Made by a program: the position numbers and the translations under genes
NCBI GenBank assembly: GCA_001770955.1
Contig: MESL01000009.1
Location: 1 to 52,224, forward strand
Direction of reading: 5' to 3'
Source: Burkholderiales bacterium RIFCSPLOWO2_12_FULL_65_40
GTDB taxonomy: Bacteria; Pseudomonadota; Gammaproteobacteria; Burkholderiales; Burkholderiaceae_C
Length of the DNA: 52,224 bases
Shown here: one piece after another, positions 33,318 to 48,739 of the stretch
Layout: each line of letters starts with the position of its first letter
Position numbering within the stretch: position 1 is the first letter of the stretch
The notes under the pieces: model-generated
Told to the model about the DNA's origin: nothing
Database searches by the model: none
Seen by the model: the letters and a program-made list of their open reading frames with translations, nothing else

Positions 33318-34832
33318 TCAGGCGCGGGCAGCGAGGTTCTTGTACACCCCGCAACCCAGATACACGTCGTCCACCATGCGGACAAACGACATCTTGGTTT
33401 GCACCGTGCCGGTGGCCGGATTGTTGATGTCGTACTCGACCCAGCCCGGCCCGCGCTGGGCCTGGGCCACGATGTCGTTCACCAGTTGGTCGCCCGCAAT
33501 GCCCGGAATGTCCTGCACCCGCGTGCCTACCTTGGCGGGGTTGCCGCCAAAAGCCAGGTAGGTGCCCGCCCGGTCGAGCGCAAACACATACATGTCCCGG
33601 TCATGGAACGGCTGGCTCTTGTCGGTGATGGTGCGCAGGAACTGGTCGCGCGAGGTGCCGGCCCGCATGGCCACGGCCCGCTGAACCAGCGCCACGGCCT
33701 CATCGGCCGTGCCTTGCTGTAGCCGGAAGGACTCCACCGCACTCGACAGCGTGCTGGCCCGGCCCTCCAGGGCATTGGCCTGCTGCACGGCATGCTCCAC
33801 CATCTGCGCGTTGTGCTGGGTGATCTGGTCCAGCTGACGCACGGCGGTGGTGATCTCCTGCAGGCCGGTGCTCTGCTCGGCCCCCGACGTGGCAATGGCC
33901 GACATCGTGGACGCCACGCTGCGGATTCCGCTGGCCATGGAAGAAATTCCTTCCCCTGCCGAGCGGATCAGCCCGGCACTGGATTCCACCTGCTGCACCG
34001 ACGCACCAATCAGGGCCCGTATCTCGCGCGCCGCTTCGCCCGAGCGCCCCGCCAGCGTGCGCACCTCCGATGCCACCACGGCAAACCCGCGCCCCTGCTC
34101 ACCGGCCCGGGCGGCCTCCACGGCGGCGTTCAGGGCCAGAATATTGGTCTGGAAGGCAATGCCATCGATCACGCCGATGATTTCATTCATGCGGCGTGCG
34201 CCCTGCTGAATGGCCTCGACCGACTGCACCGCACGCGCCATGGCCTGCGTTCCCTGCTCCGCCGCCTGGCTGACCTTGCTGGCCTGCTGATCGGCGGCCT
34301 GGATGGTCTGGGCATTGTTCTGAACGGTGGACGACAACTGCTCCACGCTGGCGGCGGTCTGCTCCAGGCTGGCCGCCTGCTGCTCGGTGCGCTCGGCCAG
34401 AGCCCTGCTGTCCTGCGCGATGCTTTGGCCGGCATGGGCCACCAGTGCGGCGTTGCTGCGGATATTGGCCACCATGCCCGAGAGCGTGCGCACCATGCGG
34501 TCGAGCAGCTGGGCCAGCTCGGCCAGTTCGTCGCGACCGCGCAACTGGACGTGCACGCCCAGGTTGCCACGGGCGGTCTGGTCCATGGCGTGCGCCAAGG
34601 CCCCCAGATCCGAGGACAGGCTGGCATACAAGGCTGCCAGCAGGTAAACCGCCAGCAGCACGCACAGTGCCAGCGTGCCCCAGACCATCGCCGCCGAAGC
34701 CCCCTGCCCGGCCAAAGCCGCCAGAAGCAACATGGCGGCCACCACCACCGCCCCCAGCATCAGCATCTTGCCCCACAGGGGCAGACGCCGCATCAACGCA
34801 GCGCCCGGAGATAAAAGTAGGGATTCGGTCAT
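33318..34832 (-). CDS. Methyl-accepting chemotaxis protein with C-terminal Cache domain
   Basis: The 504-residue protein (ATG at 34832) starts with two membrane segments ([22 protein letters not shown] and [21 protein letters not shown]) with almost no loop between them, then a HAMP-like linker, and a signalling domain at about residues 125-375 with the hairpin tip [37 protein letters not shown]. From residue 395 a single Cache-type domain follows ([38 protein letters not shown]). In most receptors the Cache is periplasmic and N-terminal; here it would be cytoplasmic and C-terminal. It likely senses a small molecule inside the cell. The ATG at 34922 is an alternative start. Confidence 0.88.
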   Translation of the reverse strand: MTESLLLSPGAALMRRLPLWGKMLMLGAVVVAAMLLLAALAGQGASAAMVWGTLALCVLLAVYLLAALYASLSSDLGALAHAMDQTARGNLGVHVQLRGRDELAELAQLLDRMVRTLSGMVANIRSNAALVAHAGQSIAQDSRALAERTEQQAASLEQTAASVEQLSSTVQNNAQTIQAADQQASKVSQAAEQGTQAMARAVQSVEAIQQGARRMNEIIGVIDGIAFQTNILALNAAVEAARAGEQGRGFAVVASEVRTLAGRSGEAAREIRALIGASVQQVESSAGLIRSAGEGISSMASGIRSVASTMSAIATSGAEQSTGLQEITTAVRQLDQITQHNAQMVEHAVQQANALEGRASTLSSAVESFRLQQGTADEAVALVQRAVAMRAGTSRDQFLRTITDKSQPFHDRDMYVFALDRAGTYLAFGGNPAKVGTRVQDIPGIAGDQLVNDIVAQAQRGPGWVEYDINNPATGTVQTKMSFVRMVDDVYLGCGVYKNLAARA

Positions 34833-35059
34833 TTCGTGGCCTCCTTGACTGTTGTAGGTTTCCTCTGCCGTTGTGCGGCAGGTTGCAACCATCCATGGGA
34901 CGAAGACGAACCCACGAGACACTGCGTGTTATTGCGCCATAGTGTTCACACTGTTCTTTCACTGTACTGACACACAGCCATTCTTGCCAGCCTTTCCGTG
35001 TGTTGAATCGACCCTTGCACCCATCCGGCATCCCATGCCATCGCCCATAATGGCGCCCC

Positions 35060-36274
35060 ATGAATCCCCTGCTTTCCCAACTGCAGCCCTACCCGTTCGA
35101 GCGGCTGCGTCAGCTTTTTGCCGGCGTGCCCTTGCCTGCGGCCTTCAGCCCCGTCAGCCTGGGCATGGGCGAACCCCGCCACCCCACGCCCTCCTTCATC
35201 AAGGACGCCTTGGTGGCCGGGCTGGATGGTCTGGCCAATTACCCGGCCACGGCGGGCGAGCCTCGCCTGCGCGAAGCCTTCACCGGCTGGCTGCAGCGCC
35301 GCTATGGACTGGCACTCAACCCCGCGACGCAGGTCCTACCCGTCAACGGCTCGCGCGAGGCGCTGTTTGCCTTCGCCCAGACCGTGATCGACCCCTCCCG
35401 GGGCGACGCCGTGGTGGTCTGCCCCAACCCTTTCTATCAAATCTACGAAGGCGCCACCCTGCTGGCCGGTGCCACGCCGTATTTCGCGCCCAGCGATCCG
35501 GCGCGCAACTTTGCCGTGGACTGGGACAGCGTGCCCGAAGCGGTCTGGCAGCGCACGCAACTGCTGTTCGTCTGTTCGCCCGGCAACCCCACGGGCGCGG
35601 TGATGCCGCTGGCCGAGTGGGAAAAGCTGTTCGCGCTGTCCGACCGCCACGGTTTCGTGATCGCCTCGGACGAGTGCTACAGCGAGATCTACTTCCAGGG
35701 CGACCCTCCCCTGGGCGGGCTGGAAGCCGCCGCCAAGCTGGGCCGCAGCGACTTCCGGCGCCTGCTGTCCTTCACCAGCCTGTCCAAGCGCAGCAACGTG
35801 CCGGGCCTGCGCAGCGGGTTTGTGGCGGGTGACGCGGCGTTGGTCCAATCGTTCCTGCTCTACCGCACCTACCACGGCAGCGCCATGGGCCCGGCCGTGC
35901 AGAACGCCAGCATTGCCGCCTGGGGCGACGAGACGCACGTCGAGGAAAACCGCGCCCTGTACCGCGAAAAGTTCGCCCAGGTGACCCCGTTGCTGGAACC
36001 CGTGATGGACGTACGCCTGCCCGACGCAGGCTTTTACCTGTGGGCGGGTGTGCCGGCGCACCTGGGGCTGAGCGATGCCGATTTCGCCAAGGCCCTGCTG
36101 GCTCAATACAATGTCACCGTGCTGCCCGGCAGTTACCTGGCGCGCGAAGTGGCGGGCGCCAACCCCGGTGCCCAGCGCGTGCGCATGGCCCTGGTGGCCG
36201 AAACCTCCGAATGTGTGGAGGCCGCCCGGCGCATCGTCCAATTCATTCAATCCCGTACCGCATCCATCCAATGA
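35060..36274 (+). CDS. dapC: N-succinyldiaminopimelate aminotransferase DapC
   Basis: A PLP-dependent class I aminotransferase of 404 residues in the succinylase lysine/diaminopimelate pathway. Motifs seen: [66 protein letters not shown], the PLP lysine in [16 protein letters not shown], and a C-terminal Arg in GAQRVRMAL. It converts N-succinyl-2-amino-6-oxopimelate with glutamate. The stop overlaps the dapD start (ATGA at 36271-36274), showing translational coupling. dapE follows after pilU. Confidence 0.93.
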   Translation: MNPLLSQLQPYPFERLRQLFAGVPLPAAFSPVSLGMGEPRHPTPSFIKDALVAGLDGLANYPATAGEPRLREAFTGWLQRRYGLALNPATQVLPVNGSREALFAFAQTVIDPSRGDAVVVCPNPFYQIYEGATLLAGATPYFAPSDPARNFAVDWDSVPEAVWQRTQLLFVCSPGNPTGAVMPLAEWEKLFALSDRHGFVIASDECYSEIYFQGDPPLGGLEAAAKLGRSDFRRLLSFTSLSKRSNVPGLRSGFVAGDAALVQSFLLYRTYHGSAMGPAVQNASIAAWGDETHVEENRALYREKFAQVTPLLEPVMDVRLPDAGFYLWAGVPAHLGLSDADFAKALLAQYNVTVLPGSYLAREVAGANPGAQRVRMALVAETSECVEAARRIVQFIQSRTASIQ

Positions 36275-37095
36275 CCCAAAACCTGCAGAGCACCATCGAA
36301 TCCGCATGGGACAACCGTGCCAACCTCTCGCCCAGCAGCGCGCCCAAGGACGTGCTCGAAGCCGTCGAGCATGTGATTGCTGAACTCAACAACGGCAAGC
36401 TGCGCGTTGCCACGCGCGAAGCCGTGGGCCAGTGGACCGTGCACCAGTGGATCAAGAAGGCCGTACTGCTGTCGTTCCGCCTCAAGGACAACGAACTCAT
36501 CGAGGCCGGCGACCTGAGCTTCTACGACAAGGTGCCCACCAAGTTCGGCCACCTCAGCGCCGACGAGATGGCCGCCACCGGCGTGCGCGTGGTGCCCCCG
36601 GCCGTGGCTCGCCGAGGCAGCTTCATTGCCAAGGGTGCCATCCTGATGCCGTCGTACGTGAACATCGGCGCCTATGTGGACGAAGGCACCATGGTCGACA
36701 CCTGGGCCACCGTGGGCAGCTGCGCCCAGGTGGGCAAGAACGTGCACCTGTCGGGCGGCGTGGGCCTGGGCGGTGTGCTCGAACCCCTGCAGGCGAACCC
36801 CACCATCATCGAAGACAACTGCTTCATTGGCGCGCGCTCCGAAGTGGTCGAAGGCGTGATCGTCGAAGAAAATTCCGTCATCAGCATGGGCGTGTACCTG
36901 GGCCAGAGCACCCCGATCTATGACCGCGCCACCGGCGAGATCAGCTACGGCCGCGTGCCCGCCGGCTCGGTGGTCATCAGCGGCAGCTTGCCCAAAGAGG
37001 GCGGCAAGTACAACATGTACGCCGCCATCATCGTCAAGAAGGTGGACGCCAAGACCCGTTCGACCACCAGCCTCAACGACCTGCTGCGCGACTGA
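36271..37095 (+). CDS. dapD: Tetrahydrodipicolinate N-succinyltransferase DapD
   Basis: The 274-residue enzyme transfers succinyl from succinyl-CoA to tetrahydrodipicolinate. The left-handed beta-helix hexapeptide repeats are visible in the second half ([81 protein letters not shown]). It overlaps dapC by 4 bp, so the two genes are coupled. Confidence 0.97.
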   Translation: MTQNLQSTIESAWDNRANLSPSSAPKDVLEAVEHVIAELNNGKLRVATREAVGQWTVHQWIKKAVLLSFRLKDNELIEAGDLSFYDKVPTKFGHLSADEMAATGVRVVPPAVARRGSFIAKGAILMPSYVNIGAYVDEGTMVDTWATVGSCAQVGKNVHLSGGVGLGGVLEPLQANPTIIEDNCFIGARSEVVEGVIVEENSVISMGVYLGQSTPIYDRATGEISYGRVPAGSVVISGSLPKEGGKYNMYAAIIVKKVDAKTRSTTSLNDLLRD

Positions 37096-37146
37096 AGTCC
37101 CGCACCCGGCGCAGGCCCGCACCCATACCACCTGAGGGAGATCACC

Positions 37147-42538
<5,392 letters not shown>

Positions 42539-42550
42539 CATCACCCGGCG

Positions 42551-42584
42551 CAGCCCCGCCATCGGCCGGGGTTGCATTTTTTTT
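42551..42584 (+). terminator. Rho-independent terminator of the dap-prmB-yheS run
   Basis: A stem of CAGCCCCGCC pairing with GGCCGGGGTTG, followed by GCA and eight Ts. It begins 12 bases past the yheS stop. Confidence 0.85.
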
Positions 42585-42648
42585 CATTCGGGGTGTCAAC
42601 GCCCGGCCCATGCGTGGCGTTGAAGTTCCATCACCGGAGCTTTTCCAT

Positions 42649-42723
42649 ATGAACACCCCCTTTATCCTGAACGCCTGGCCTGACGACGAACGCGACCGCA
42701 AGCGCGCACCCGCTCGCTGCTGA
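42649..42723 (+). CDS. Candidate small ORF (24 residues)
   Basis: ATG at 42649 opens a frame of 24 codons reading MNTPFILNAWPDDERDRKRA then PARC and a TGA. A GGAG sequence lies about nine bases upstream, and a strong terminator (42767-42792) follows 44 bases after the stop. The product is polar and mixed-charge with one terminal Cys. I do not recognise it. It lies alone between two terminators (42551-42584 and 42767-42792), which makes it a candidate independent transcript, either a tiny protein or a leader-type RNA. Chance occurrence is possible. Confidence 0.35.
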   Translation: MNTPFILNAWPDDERDRKRAPARC

Positions 42724-42766
42724 AGCCACCTGTCCCGGACAGTCGGGGCTGGCAGCAGCCCCAAAC

Positions 42767-42792
42767 AAAAACCCCGCTTTGAGCGGGGTTTT
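42767..42792. terminator. Bidirectional terminator between the small ORF and phaB
   Basis: AAAACCCCGCT-TTG-AGCGGGGTTTT, perfect palindrome with T-run on both strands. It can end plus-strand transcription from 42.6 kb and minus-strand transcription from phaB. Confidence 0.93.
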
Positions 42793-42809
42793 TTGTTTGC
42801 ATCAACCCA

Positions 42810-43547
42810 TCAGCCCATGTGCAGGCCGCCGTTGACCGAGAAGTCAGCCCCCGTGGCGTAGCCGCCCTCTTCCGAGGCGAGCCAGGCAATGATGGAGGCG
42901 ATCTCGCTGGGTTCACCCAGGCGCTTGACGGGCACGGTGGCCACGATTTTCTCCAGCACGTCGGGCCGGATGGATTTCACCATGTCGGTGCCGATGTAGC
43001 CCGGGCTCACAGTGTTCACCGTCACGCCCTTGGTGGCCAGTTCTTGTGCCAAGGCCATGCTGAAGCCGTGCATGCCGGCCTTGGCGGCCGAATAGTTGGT
43101 CTGGCCGGCCTGGCCCTTCTCGCCGTTGACCGAGCTGATGTTGATGATGCGGCCCCAGCCCTTTTCCACCATGTCGGCCACCACCTGCTTGGTGACGTTG
43201 AACATGCTGTTGAGGTTGGTCTCGATCACCTGGTCCCAGTCCTCGCGGGTCATCTTGAGGAACATGCGGTCGCGCGTGATGCCGGCGTTGTTCACCAGCA
43301 CATCGATCGTGCCATGCTCGGCCTTGGTCTTGGTGAAGGCCTCGACGGTGGAATCCCAGTCGCCCACATTGCCCACCGATGCGTGAAAGGTGTAACCCAG
43401 CGCCTTCTGCTCATCGAGCCACTTCGTGAAATCACGTGTGGGACCGCAGCCGGCAATGACCGTGAAGCCTTCTTTGTGCAAACGCTGGCAGATGGCAGTG
43501 CCAATGCCCCCCATGCCGCCCGTGACATACGCTACTTTCTTGCTCAT
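42810..43547 (-). CDS. phaB: Acetoacetyl-CoA reductase PhaB
   Basis: The 245-residue short-chain dehydrogenase makes (R)-3-hydroxybutyryl-CoA with NADPH, the monomer for PHB. It has VAYVTGGMGGIGTAICQRL (cofactor motif), VLVNNAGITRDRMFLKMT, the catalytic Ser in NISSVNG, and Tyr/Lys in TNYSAAKAGMHGFSMALAQEL, ending SVNGGLHMG as in known PhaB proteins. An AGGAGA Shine-Dalgarno precedes the ATG. phaC and phaA are not adjacent. phaZ lies about 10 kb away, so both PHB synthesis and breakdown are present. Confidence 0.95.
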   Translation of the reverse strand: MSKKVAYVTGGMGGIGTAICQRLHKEGFTVIAGCGPTRDFTKWLDEQKALGYTFHASVGNVGDWDSTVEAFTKTKAEHGTIDVLVNNAGITRDRMFLKMTREDWDQVIETNLNSMFNVTKQVVADMVEKGWGRIINISSVNGEKGQAGQTNYSAAKAGMHGFSMALAQELATKGVTVNTVSPGYIGTDMVKSIRPDVLEKIVATVPVKRLGEPSEIASIIAWLASEEGGYATGADFSVNGGLHMG

Positions 43548-43731
43548 CTGATTTCTCCTGGTTGCTTCTCGGTATTCCGTCCAACTCTACCTAACATTTG
43601 CATCCCTGCGGCTGAGGAAAACACCAACACTGCATTTTTTGCTCTTTTTTTGTCATGCGCATGACGCCGCCCACCGCAGGCATACCGCGCCAGGGGCCAG
43701 GTTCAGCACGCCCGAACCATTCAGCCACGGG

Positions 43732-44646
43732 CTACCGTGCGAGTGTCTCCAGCGCCTGCGCCAGCGCGGGCGCCATGGCCACGGCGTTGGTGGGGTGGGC
43801 CACGCAGTCGGTGCTCCAGAACTGCCCCACACCGGCTGCGTGAAGGGTATCGAGCGATGCCGCATCGATCAGGGCATGCGTGACAGCGACATCCACCGAG
43901 GCGGCCCCTGCGGCCTTCAGCAAACGCGTGGCCTGAACCAGGGTATGTCCGGTGCTGGCCATGTCGTCCAGCAGCACCACGGCCCGGCCCTGCACATTCA
44001 CCGATGGAAGGTGGATGGTGACGCTGCGGTCGCCATGGCGCTCTTTGGTGCACACGGCGTGCTCCAGGCCATGGCGGCTGGCAGCCTGGGCGACCCACTG
44101 GGCCGATTCGCCGTCAGGCCCCACCAGCAGCGCGCCCGGGCGCTGACGCACGATCCAGTCGGCCAGCAGGGGAGCGCCACTGACCACCACGGTCTGAGCG
44201 GCGGGCACGGCCTCCTGCAGCGTGGCCACGCGGTGCAGGTGCGGGTCCACACTGACCACGGCGTCGAACAATTCGGCCAGAAAGGGGCCGACAATGCGTT
44301 GGCTGACCGCCTCGCCGGGGTGAAAGGCGATGTCCTGGCGCATGTAGGCCAGGTACGGCGCCACCAGCGTGAGGTGCCGCACGCCCAGGCCGCGGGCAGC
44401 ACGGGCCACCAGCAGCAGCTCGATGAGCTTGTCGTTCGGTGGGTGCAGGCTGCGCAGCAGCACGGCGCGCTCGGGCAGGCGGCCCGAGGTGTCCACAGGC
44501 AGGGTCAGGCGCAACTCGCCATCGGGAAAGCGGTGGCGCTGCACCGGCAGCGCGCTCAAGCCGCAAGCGGCGGACAGGCTCTGCGCGGCATCGCGCTCGT
44601 CATCAAAGTACAGCAGACAGGCTGCAGCAGATGTGGGTGTGGCCAT
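43732..44646 (-). CDS. PRPP-synthetase-like protein paired with the AMP phosphorylase
   Basis: The 304-residue protein is a ribose-phosphate pyrophosphokinase family member: HRFPDGELRLTLP, LHPPNDKLIELLLVARAARG, VAPYLAYMRQDIAFHPGEA, VSVDPHLHRVATLQ and the PRPP loop VVLLDDMASTGHTLVQAT. It is more divergent than housekeeping Prs (APYLAYMRQD in place of PYFGYARQDR). The start was placed at the ATG at 44646, two bases after the phosphorylase stop, showing close coupling. It could make PRPP from ribose 5-phosphate, or act on ribose 1,5-bisphosphate made by the partner; both are inferences. Confidence 0.85.
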   Translation of the reverse strand: MATPTSAAACLLYFDDERDAAQSLSAACGLSALPVQRHRFPDGELRLTLPVDTSGRLPERAVLLRSLHPPNDKLIELLLVARAARGLGVRHLTLVAPYLAYMRQDIAFHPGEAVSQRIVGPFLAELFDAVVSVDPHLHRVATLQEAVPAAQTVVVSGAPLLADWIVRQRPGALLVGPDGESAQWVAQAASRHGLEHAVCTKERHGDRSVTIHLPSVNVQGRAVVLLDDMASTGHTLVQATRLLKAAGAASVDVAVTHALIDAASLDTLHAAGVGQFWSTDCVAHPTNAVAMAPALAQALETLAR

Positions 44647-44648
44647 GG

Positions 44649-46256
44649 TCAGAACTCCACAAAAACACGGGGTACATCGTCGGCCGTGCCAATGCGGTAG
44701 CCCGTGGCGTGCGTACAGGCCTGGCGCGCAAACTCCAGGTCGGCCGCAAAACCGGCGTGCACGCGGTACAGCGGCTGCCCCTGCGCCACCGTATCGCCCA
44801 GCTTGCACAGCAGGTCCACCCCCGCGCCCTGCACCTTGGGCGCCCCGGCCAGGCGGGCGATGCGGGCAATCTGCAGGTTGTCAATGCCTGCCACCACGCC
44901 GCTGGCGGCAGCGTTTACCTCGAAGCTCAAGGTGCCCAACTGCGGGTTGTTGTGGTCAAAATCCTTGTCGCCCTGGGCCTGGATGATGGCCTGCATGCGC
45001 GCCAGCGCACGGCCCGAGTCGAGGATGTCGCGCGCAATGCCATAGCCGTCGCCGCCGCGCACGTCGGGGTCGCACTCGATCAGGCGACCGGCCAGGCGAA
45101 GGGCTTTCTGGCGCAGGTCGTTGGGGGCGCGCGGGTCGTTCTCCAGCACGCGCATCACGTCGCGCGCCTCCAGCACCGGGCCGATGCCATTGCCCACGGG
45201 CTGACGGCCGTCGGTGATGACCACATCCAGCGACAGCCCCAGCCGGTGCGCCACATATTCAAACAGGCGGCGCAGGCGCTGCGCCTCGGGCATGGAGCGC
45301 ACCTTGGCCGTGGGCCCGATGGGAATGTCCAGCACGAGATGGGTGGAGCCTGCGGCGATTTTCTTGGACAGGATAGACGCCACCATTTGCCCCGGGGAGT
45401 CGATGGAGAGCGGGCGCTCCACGGAAATGAGCACGTCGTCGGCGGGCGAGAGCTGCGCCGTGCCGCCCCAGGCCAGGCACCCCCGGTGCTCACGCACGAT
45501 GCTCTGCAACTGCTCCAACGGAAGCTCCACGTTGGCAAGCACCTCCATGGTGTCGGCCGTGCCCGCAGGCGAGGTGATGGCGCGCGAGGAGGTCTTGGGG
45601 CACAGCATGCCGTGCGCCGCCACGATGGGCACCACCAGCATCGAGGTGCGGTTGCCCGGAATGCCGCCAATGCAGTGCTTGTCGACCACCAGGGGCTCGT
45701 GCCAGTCGAGCCGCTGGCCGGTGGCAACCATGGCGTCGGACAGGAAGAACACCTCCTCGCGATCGAGCTCGTCGCGGTTGCAGGCCACAACGAAGGCAGT
45801 GAGTTCGATCTTGGAATAGCGATGACCTGCAATATCACGCACGATGGCACGAAAATCATCGCGTCCCAGGCGTTCGCCCGCAATCTTGCGGAACAGCGCG
45901 CCCATCGACTCAGGCGGCTCGGCCTGCGCCACGGCGACCGTATGGCCGTTGTTCACCCCAAGCTGGGCAAAGGCGTCTTCCGACAGGCCCAGCTCATGGC
46001 AGCCAACGATGGCCGGGTCGTCCACGACGTTCACCGTGGCCAGGATGCGCCGCCCGTTGGCGCGCACCTCGATCTTGGACAGCGCCTGAAAGCCCTCGGC
46101 GCGGTACACAGCGCAGTCGCGGTGCAGATAGGCCACGTTCTCATGCCAAGTGTCGATGGCGACGCGGCGCAAGGCCAGCTGGGAGACCGGTGTGCCATTG
46201 CCGTCCGGCACCGGAACGGGTGAAACGGGTGCAGTGGATGTCTTTTGTGCTTGCAT
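44649..46256 (-). CDS. Archaeal-type AMP phosphorylase / thymidine phosphorylase family protein
   Basis: The 535-residue protein belongs to the nucleoside phosphorylase II family but is longer than bacterial thymidine phosphorylase (about 440) because of an N-terminal domain of about 85-100 residues. Motifs [20 protein letters not shown] and [20 protein letters not shown] match archaeal AMP phosphorylases ([28 protein letters not shown]), not DeoA (HSTGGVGD). It would split NMPs with phosphate into a base and ribose 1,5-bisphosphate. The next gene, a PRPP-synthetase homolog, overlaps its expression unit. The start is the first in-frame ATG with family-like sequence nearby; the first 25 residues are variable. 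Confidence 0.87.
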   Translation of the reverse strand: MQAQKTSTAPVSPVPVPDGNGTPVSQLALRRVAIDTWHENVAYLHRDCAVYRAEGFQALSKIEVRANGRRILATVNVVDDPAIVGCHELGLSEDAFAQLGVNNGHTVAVAQAEPPESMGALFRKIAGERLGRDDFRAIVRDIAGHRYSKIELTAFVVACNRDELDREEVFFLSDAMVATGQRLDWHEPLVVDKHCIGGIPGNRTSMLVVPIVAAHGMLCPKTSSRAITSPAGTADTMEVLANVELPLEQLQSIVREHRGCLAWGGTAQLSPADDVLISVERPLSIDSPGQMVASILSKKIAAGSTHLVLDIPIGPTAKVRSMPEAQRLRRLFEYVAHRLGLSLDVVITDGRQPVGNGIGPVLEARDVMRVLENDPRAPNDLRQKALRLAGRLIECDPDVRGGDGYGIARDILDSGRALARMQAIIQAQGDKDFDHNNPQLGTLSFEVNAAASGVVAGIDNLQIARIARLAGAPKVQGAGVDLLCKLGDTVAQGQPLYRVHAGFAADLEFARQACTHATGYRIGTADDVPRVFVEF

Positions 46257-46376
46257 ATTGCTAGCCTACACCGGAATACCTCGCGCCAGCGAGCGAATGC
46301 CTTCCAGGCCAAGGGCCCTGCACGCAATCAACTCCCTTGTGTGCACCCCAGCTCCCATCTTTGCCAGAATGCCACC

Positions 46377-46853
<477 letters not shown>

Positions 46854-46883
46854 CGGAGATGGCCGGGCAGACGGCCTTTGGCC

Positions 46884-47534
46884 TCACTTCCGGGTAAAAA
46901 CCACATGCGTCGCCAGGGGCGACGCCACGTGCTGCGTGCAGGCGTACCCCAGGGCCGGCAGATCGACGCCGTCAAACAAGCGCTCCCCCGAGCCCAGCAG
47001 GACGGGGGCGATAGCGATGTGCATTTCATCCACCAGGCGCTCGCGCAGGTACTGCTGGATGGTCTGGACGCCACCGCCCAGTCTTACGTCCTTGCCCCCG
47101 GCGGCCGCCCGGGCTTGCGCCAGCGCGCTGGCAATGCCGTCCGTCACGAAATGGAAGGTCGTCCCGCCCTCCATCACCAGCGGTGCGCGCGCATGGTGGG
47201 TGAGCACGAAGACGGGGACCTGGTACACCGGGTTCTCGCCCCACCAGCCCCGCCAGCTCTGGTCCGGCCAGGGTCCGCGCACCGGGCCGAACATGTTCCG
47301 GCCCAGAATCCAGGCACCGACGTTCCGAAAGCCCCGCGCGGCCAAGTCTTCATCGACACCCTCCGTCGCCCCGCCCTCGCCACCGAACACCGCTTTCTGG
47401 AACGTCCGCGTGGCAAAGGCCCAGCCATGCAGCGCCGTGCCACCCAGCCCGAGCGGCTGGTCGATGCTCTGGTGTGGGCCGGCACCGAAGCCATCCAGAG
47501 AAATCGTGAAGCTTTCGACGCGAAGCTGGGACAT
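46884..47534 (-). CDS. RibD C-terminal / dihydrofolate-reductase-like protein
   Basis: The 216-residue protein (ATG at 47534; an ATG at 47552 is also possible) shows the pattern of stand-alone RibD_C proteins: FTISLDGFGAGP, ILGRNMFGPVRGPWPD, PVFVLTHHARAPL and KDVRLGGGVQTIQQYLRERLVDEMHIAIAPVLLGSGERLFDG. Proteins of this type bind NADPH and are close to dihydrofolate reductase, but the substrate is usually unknown. It is convergent with the EVE gene. Confidence 0.88.
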   Translation of the reverse strand: MSQLRVESFTISLDGFGAGPHQSIDQPLGLGGTALHGWAFATRTFQKAVFGGEGGATEGVDEDLAARGFRNVGAWILGRNMFGPVRGPWPDQSWRGWWGENPVYQVPVFVLTHHARAPLVMEGGTTFHFVTDGIASALAQARAAAGGKDVRLGGGVQTIQQYLRERLVDEMHIAIAPVLLGSGERLFDGVDLPALGYACTQHVASPLATHVVFTRK

Positions 47535-47726
47535 GGTGTCTCCTGACTGCAAGTGGCTGCGAGGGCATCCGAGGCGCTTGGGCCACTTACTGTATCCCGC
47601 TGGGGCAGCAAGGCACAGCGCGCGAAGCCAAGTCCCTCAGGACAACGCGGACCCACTGTGCCGCAAAAGCGCCACCCGCGCCGCCGCAAACACTGGCAGA
47701 CACCGCGGTAGCGCTGAAATAACACT

Positions 47727-47755
47727 GCCGCGCAACCCTGGTGAGGCTGCGCGGC
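47727..47755. other. Perfect 8-bp stem hairpin
   Basis: GCCGCGCA pairs with TGCGCGGC around a 13-base loop, 22 bases past the DUF3079 stop on the minus strand. No T-run follows. It may be an RNA structural element or an operator. Confidence 0.45.
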
Positions 47756-47776
47756 CGGAATAGGAGCCGTGGTGCG

Positions 47777-48004
47777 TCAAGCGCCGGGCGTGCCGACGTG
47801 GGGGGTGCTGGCGGGCGCCTGGGGCTCGCCCTCGTCCGGCATGCCCCAGGTTTCCCAGTCGTCCCCAAACAGCTCCGCCGGGTGCTGCGTCCGGTCCGAG
47901 CCATTGCCGCAGCGCATGTCCTTGGCCGGGCAGTACAGGTCGCAGCCCCAGCACACCCGCTCGGGGTGGGCGGGGGCCTGGGGGAACTTCTTGACTGCTG
48001 CCAT
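47777..48004 (-). CDS. DUF3079-domain small Cys-rich protein
   Basis: The 75-residue protein begins AAVKKFPQAPAHPERVCWGC, with four cysteines in CWGCDLYCPAKDMRCGNGS and ends of the type HPAELFGDDWETWG, which match the DUF3079 family. Four Cys suggest a zinc-binding site, function unknown. The C-terminal tail is Pro/Ala-rich and probably disordered. It lies 33 bp beyond the stop of the lpdA fragment on the same strand. Confidence 0.9.
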   Translation of the reverse strand: MAAVKKFPQAPAHPERVCWGCDLYCPAKDMRCGNGSDRTQHPAELFGDDWETWGMPDEGEPQAPASTPHVGTPGA

Positions 48005-48037
48005 GGCGGCGCTCGGTGCCGTTGGTGTTGCCTCGGC

Positions 48038-48443
48038 TTACTTGCGTGCCGGGGGCACGTCGGTGCAGGAGCCATGCGCCACTTCCGCCGCCATGCCAAT
48101 GGATTCACCGAGGGTTGGATGCGGATGGATGGTCTTGCCGATGTCCACGGCGTCGGCGCCCATCTCGATGGCCAGGGCGATCTCGCCGATCATGTCGCCG
48201 GCATGGGTGCCGACCATGCCGCCGCCGAGGATCTTGCCGTGGCCGTGCGCCTCGGGGCTGTCGTCGAACAGCAGCTTGGTGACGCCTTCGTCGCGGCCAT
48301 TGGCAATGGCGCGACCACTTGCCGTCCAGGGGAACAGGCCCCTCCGTACCTTGATGCCCTGGGCCTTGGCCTGGTCTTCGGTCAGGCCGACCCAGGCGAC
48401 TTCGGGGTCGGTGTAGGCCACGCTGGGGATGAGCTGGACGATG
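48038..48443 (-). pseudogene. lpdA: Dihydrolipoamide dehydrogenase, C-terminal fragment
   Basis: About 133 codons with the dimerisation domain of the E3 component: IPSVAYTDPEVAWVGLTEDQ, GRAIANGRDEG, LGGGMVGTHAGDMIGEIALA and HPHPTLGESIG, then stop at 48038. The FAD and NAD domains (about 340 residues or more) are missing. Similarity stops near 48443, where a second gene fragment on the opposite strand starts. The fragment has no start codon at a sensible place and cannot make an active enzyme. Confidence 0.88.
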
Positions 48444-48445
48444 TG

Positions 48446-48667
48446 AGCCCGGCCATGCTGGAAGGCTTCGCCGCCGCCAAGGTACTGGTCGAAGGCCTGC
48501 GCCGCGCGGCGCCCCGCATCACACGGGCCAGCCTGCACCAGGCGCTGGACACCCTGGGGCGCTACGACCTGGGTGGTCTGGCGCTGGAGTACACCCCGGC
48601 CCGGCATTCGGGACTAGAGTACGCCGACCTGTCCATTGTCGCGGCCAACGGCAAGTTCAGGCGTTGA
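48446..48667 (+). pseudogene. Periplasmic (branched-chain amino acid-type) binding protein, C-terminal fragment
   Basis: 73 codons reading SPAMLEGFAAAKVLVEGLRR, RITRASLHQALDTLGRYDLG, LEYTPARHSGLEYADLSIVA and GKFRR, then stop. This is the end of a LivK/Peripla_BP_6-type solute-binding protein. Nothing upstream on the plus strand belongs to the family; the sequence there is the antisense of the lpdA fragment. So the gene is truncated on its 5' side at the same point as lpdA. Confidence 0.8.
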
Positions 48668-48712
48668 TGCTTTTAAATTGATAGCTGCCAGCGCTTTCTG
48701 GATAAGCGATAC
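48666..48712 (+). repeat. Dispersed palindromic repeat, copy 9
   Basis: GATGCTTTTAAATTGATAGC, then TGCCAGCGCTTTCTGGATAA. Its first base lies in the stop codon of the binding-protein fragment. Another member of the same set as copies 1 and 8. Confidence 0.75.
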
Positions 48713-48739
48713 ATTGGGAAACGCTGGTGACCTTGGAGC

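Noticed and set aside
47741..48445. N-terminal extension of the binding-protein fragment
   Set aside because: The open frame continues upstream, but the translation there is the antisense of the lpdA fragment and DUF3079 gene and has no periplasmic-binding motifs.
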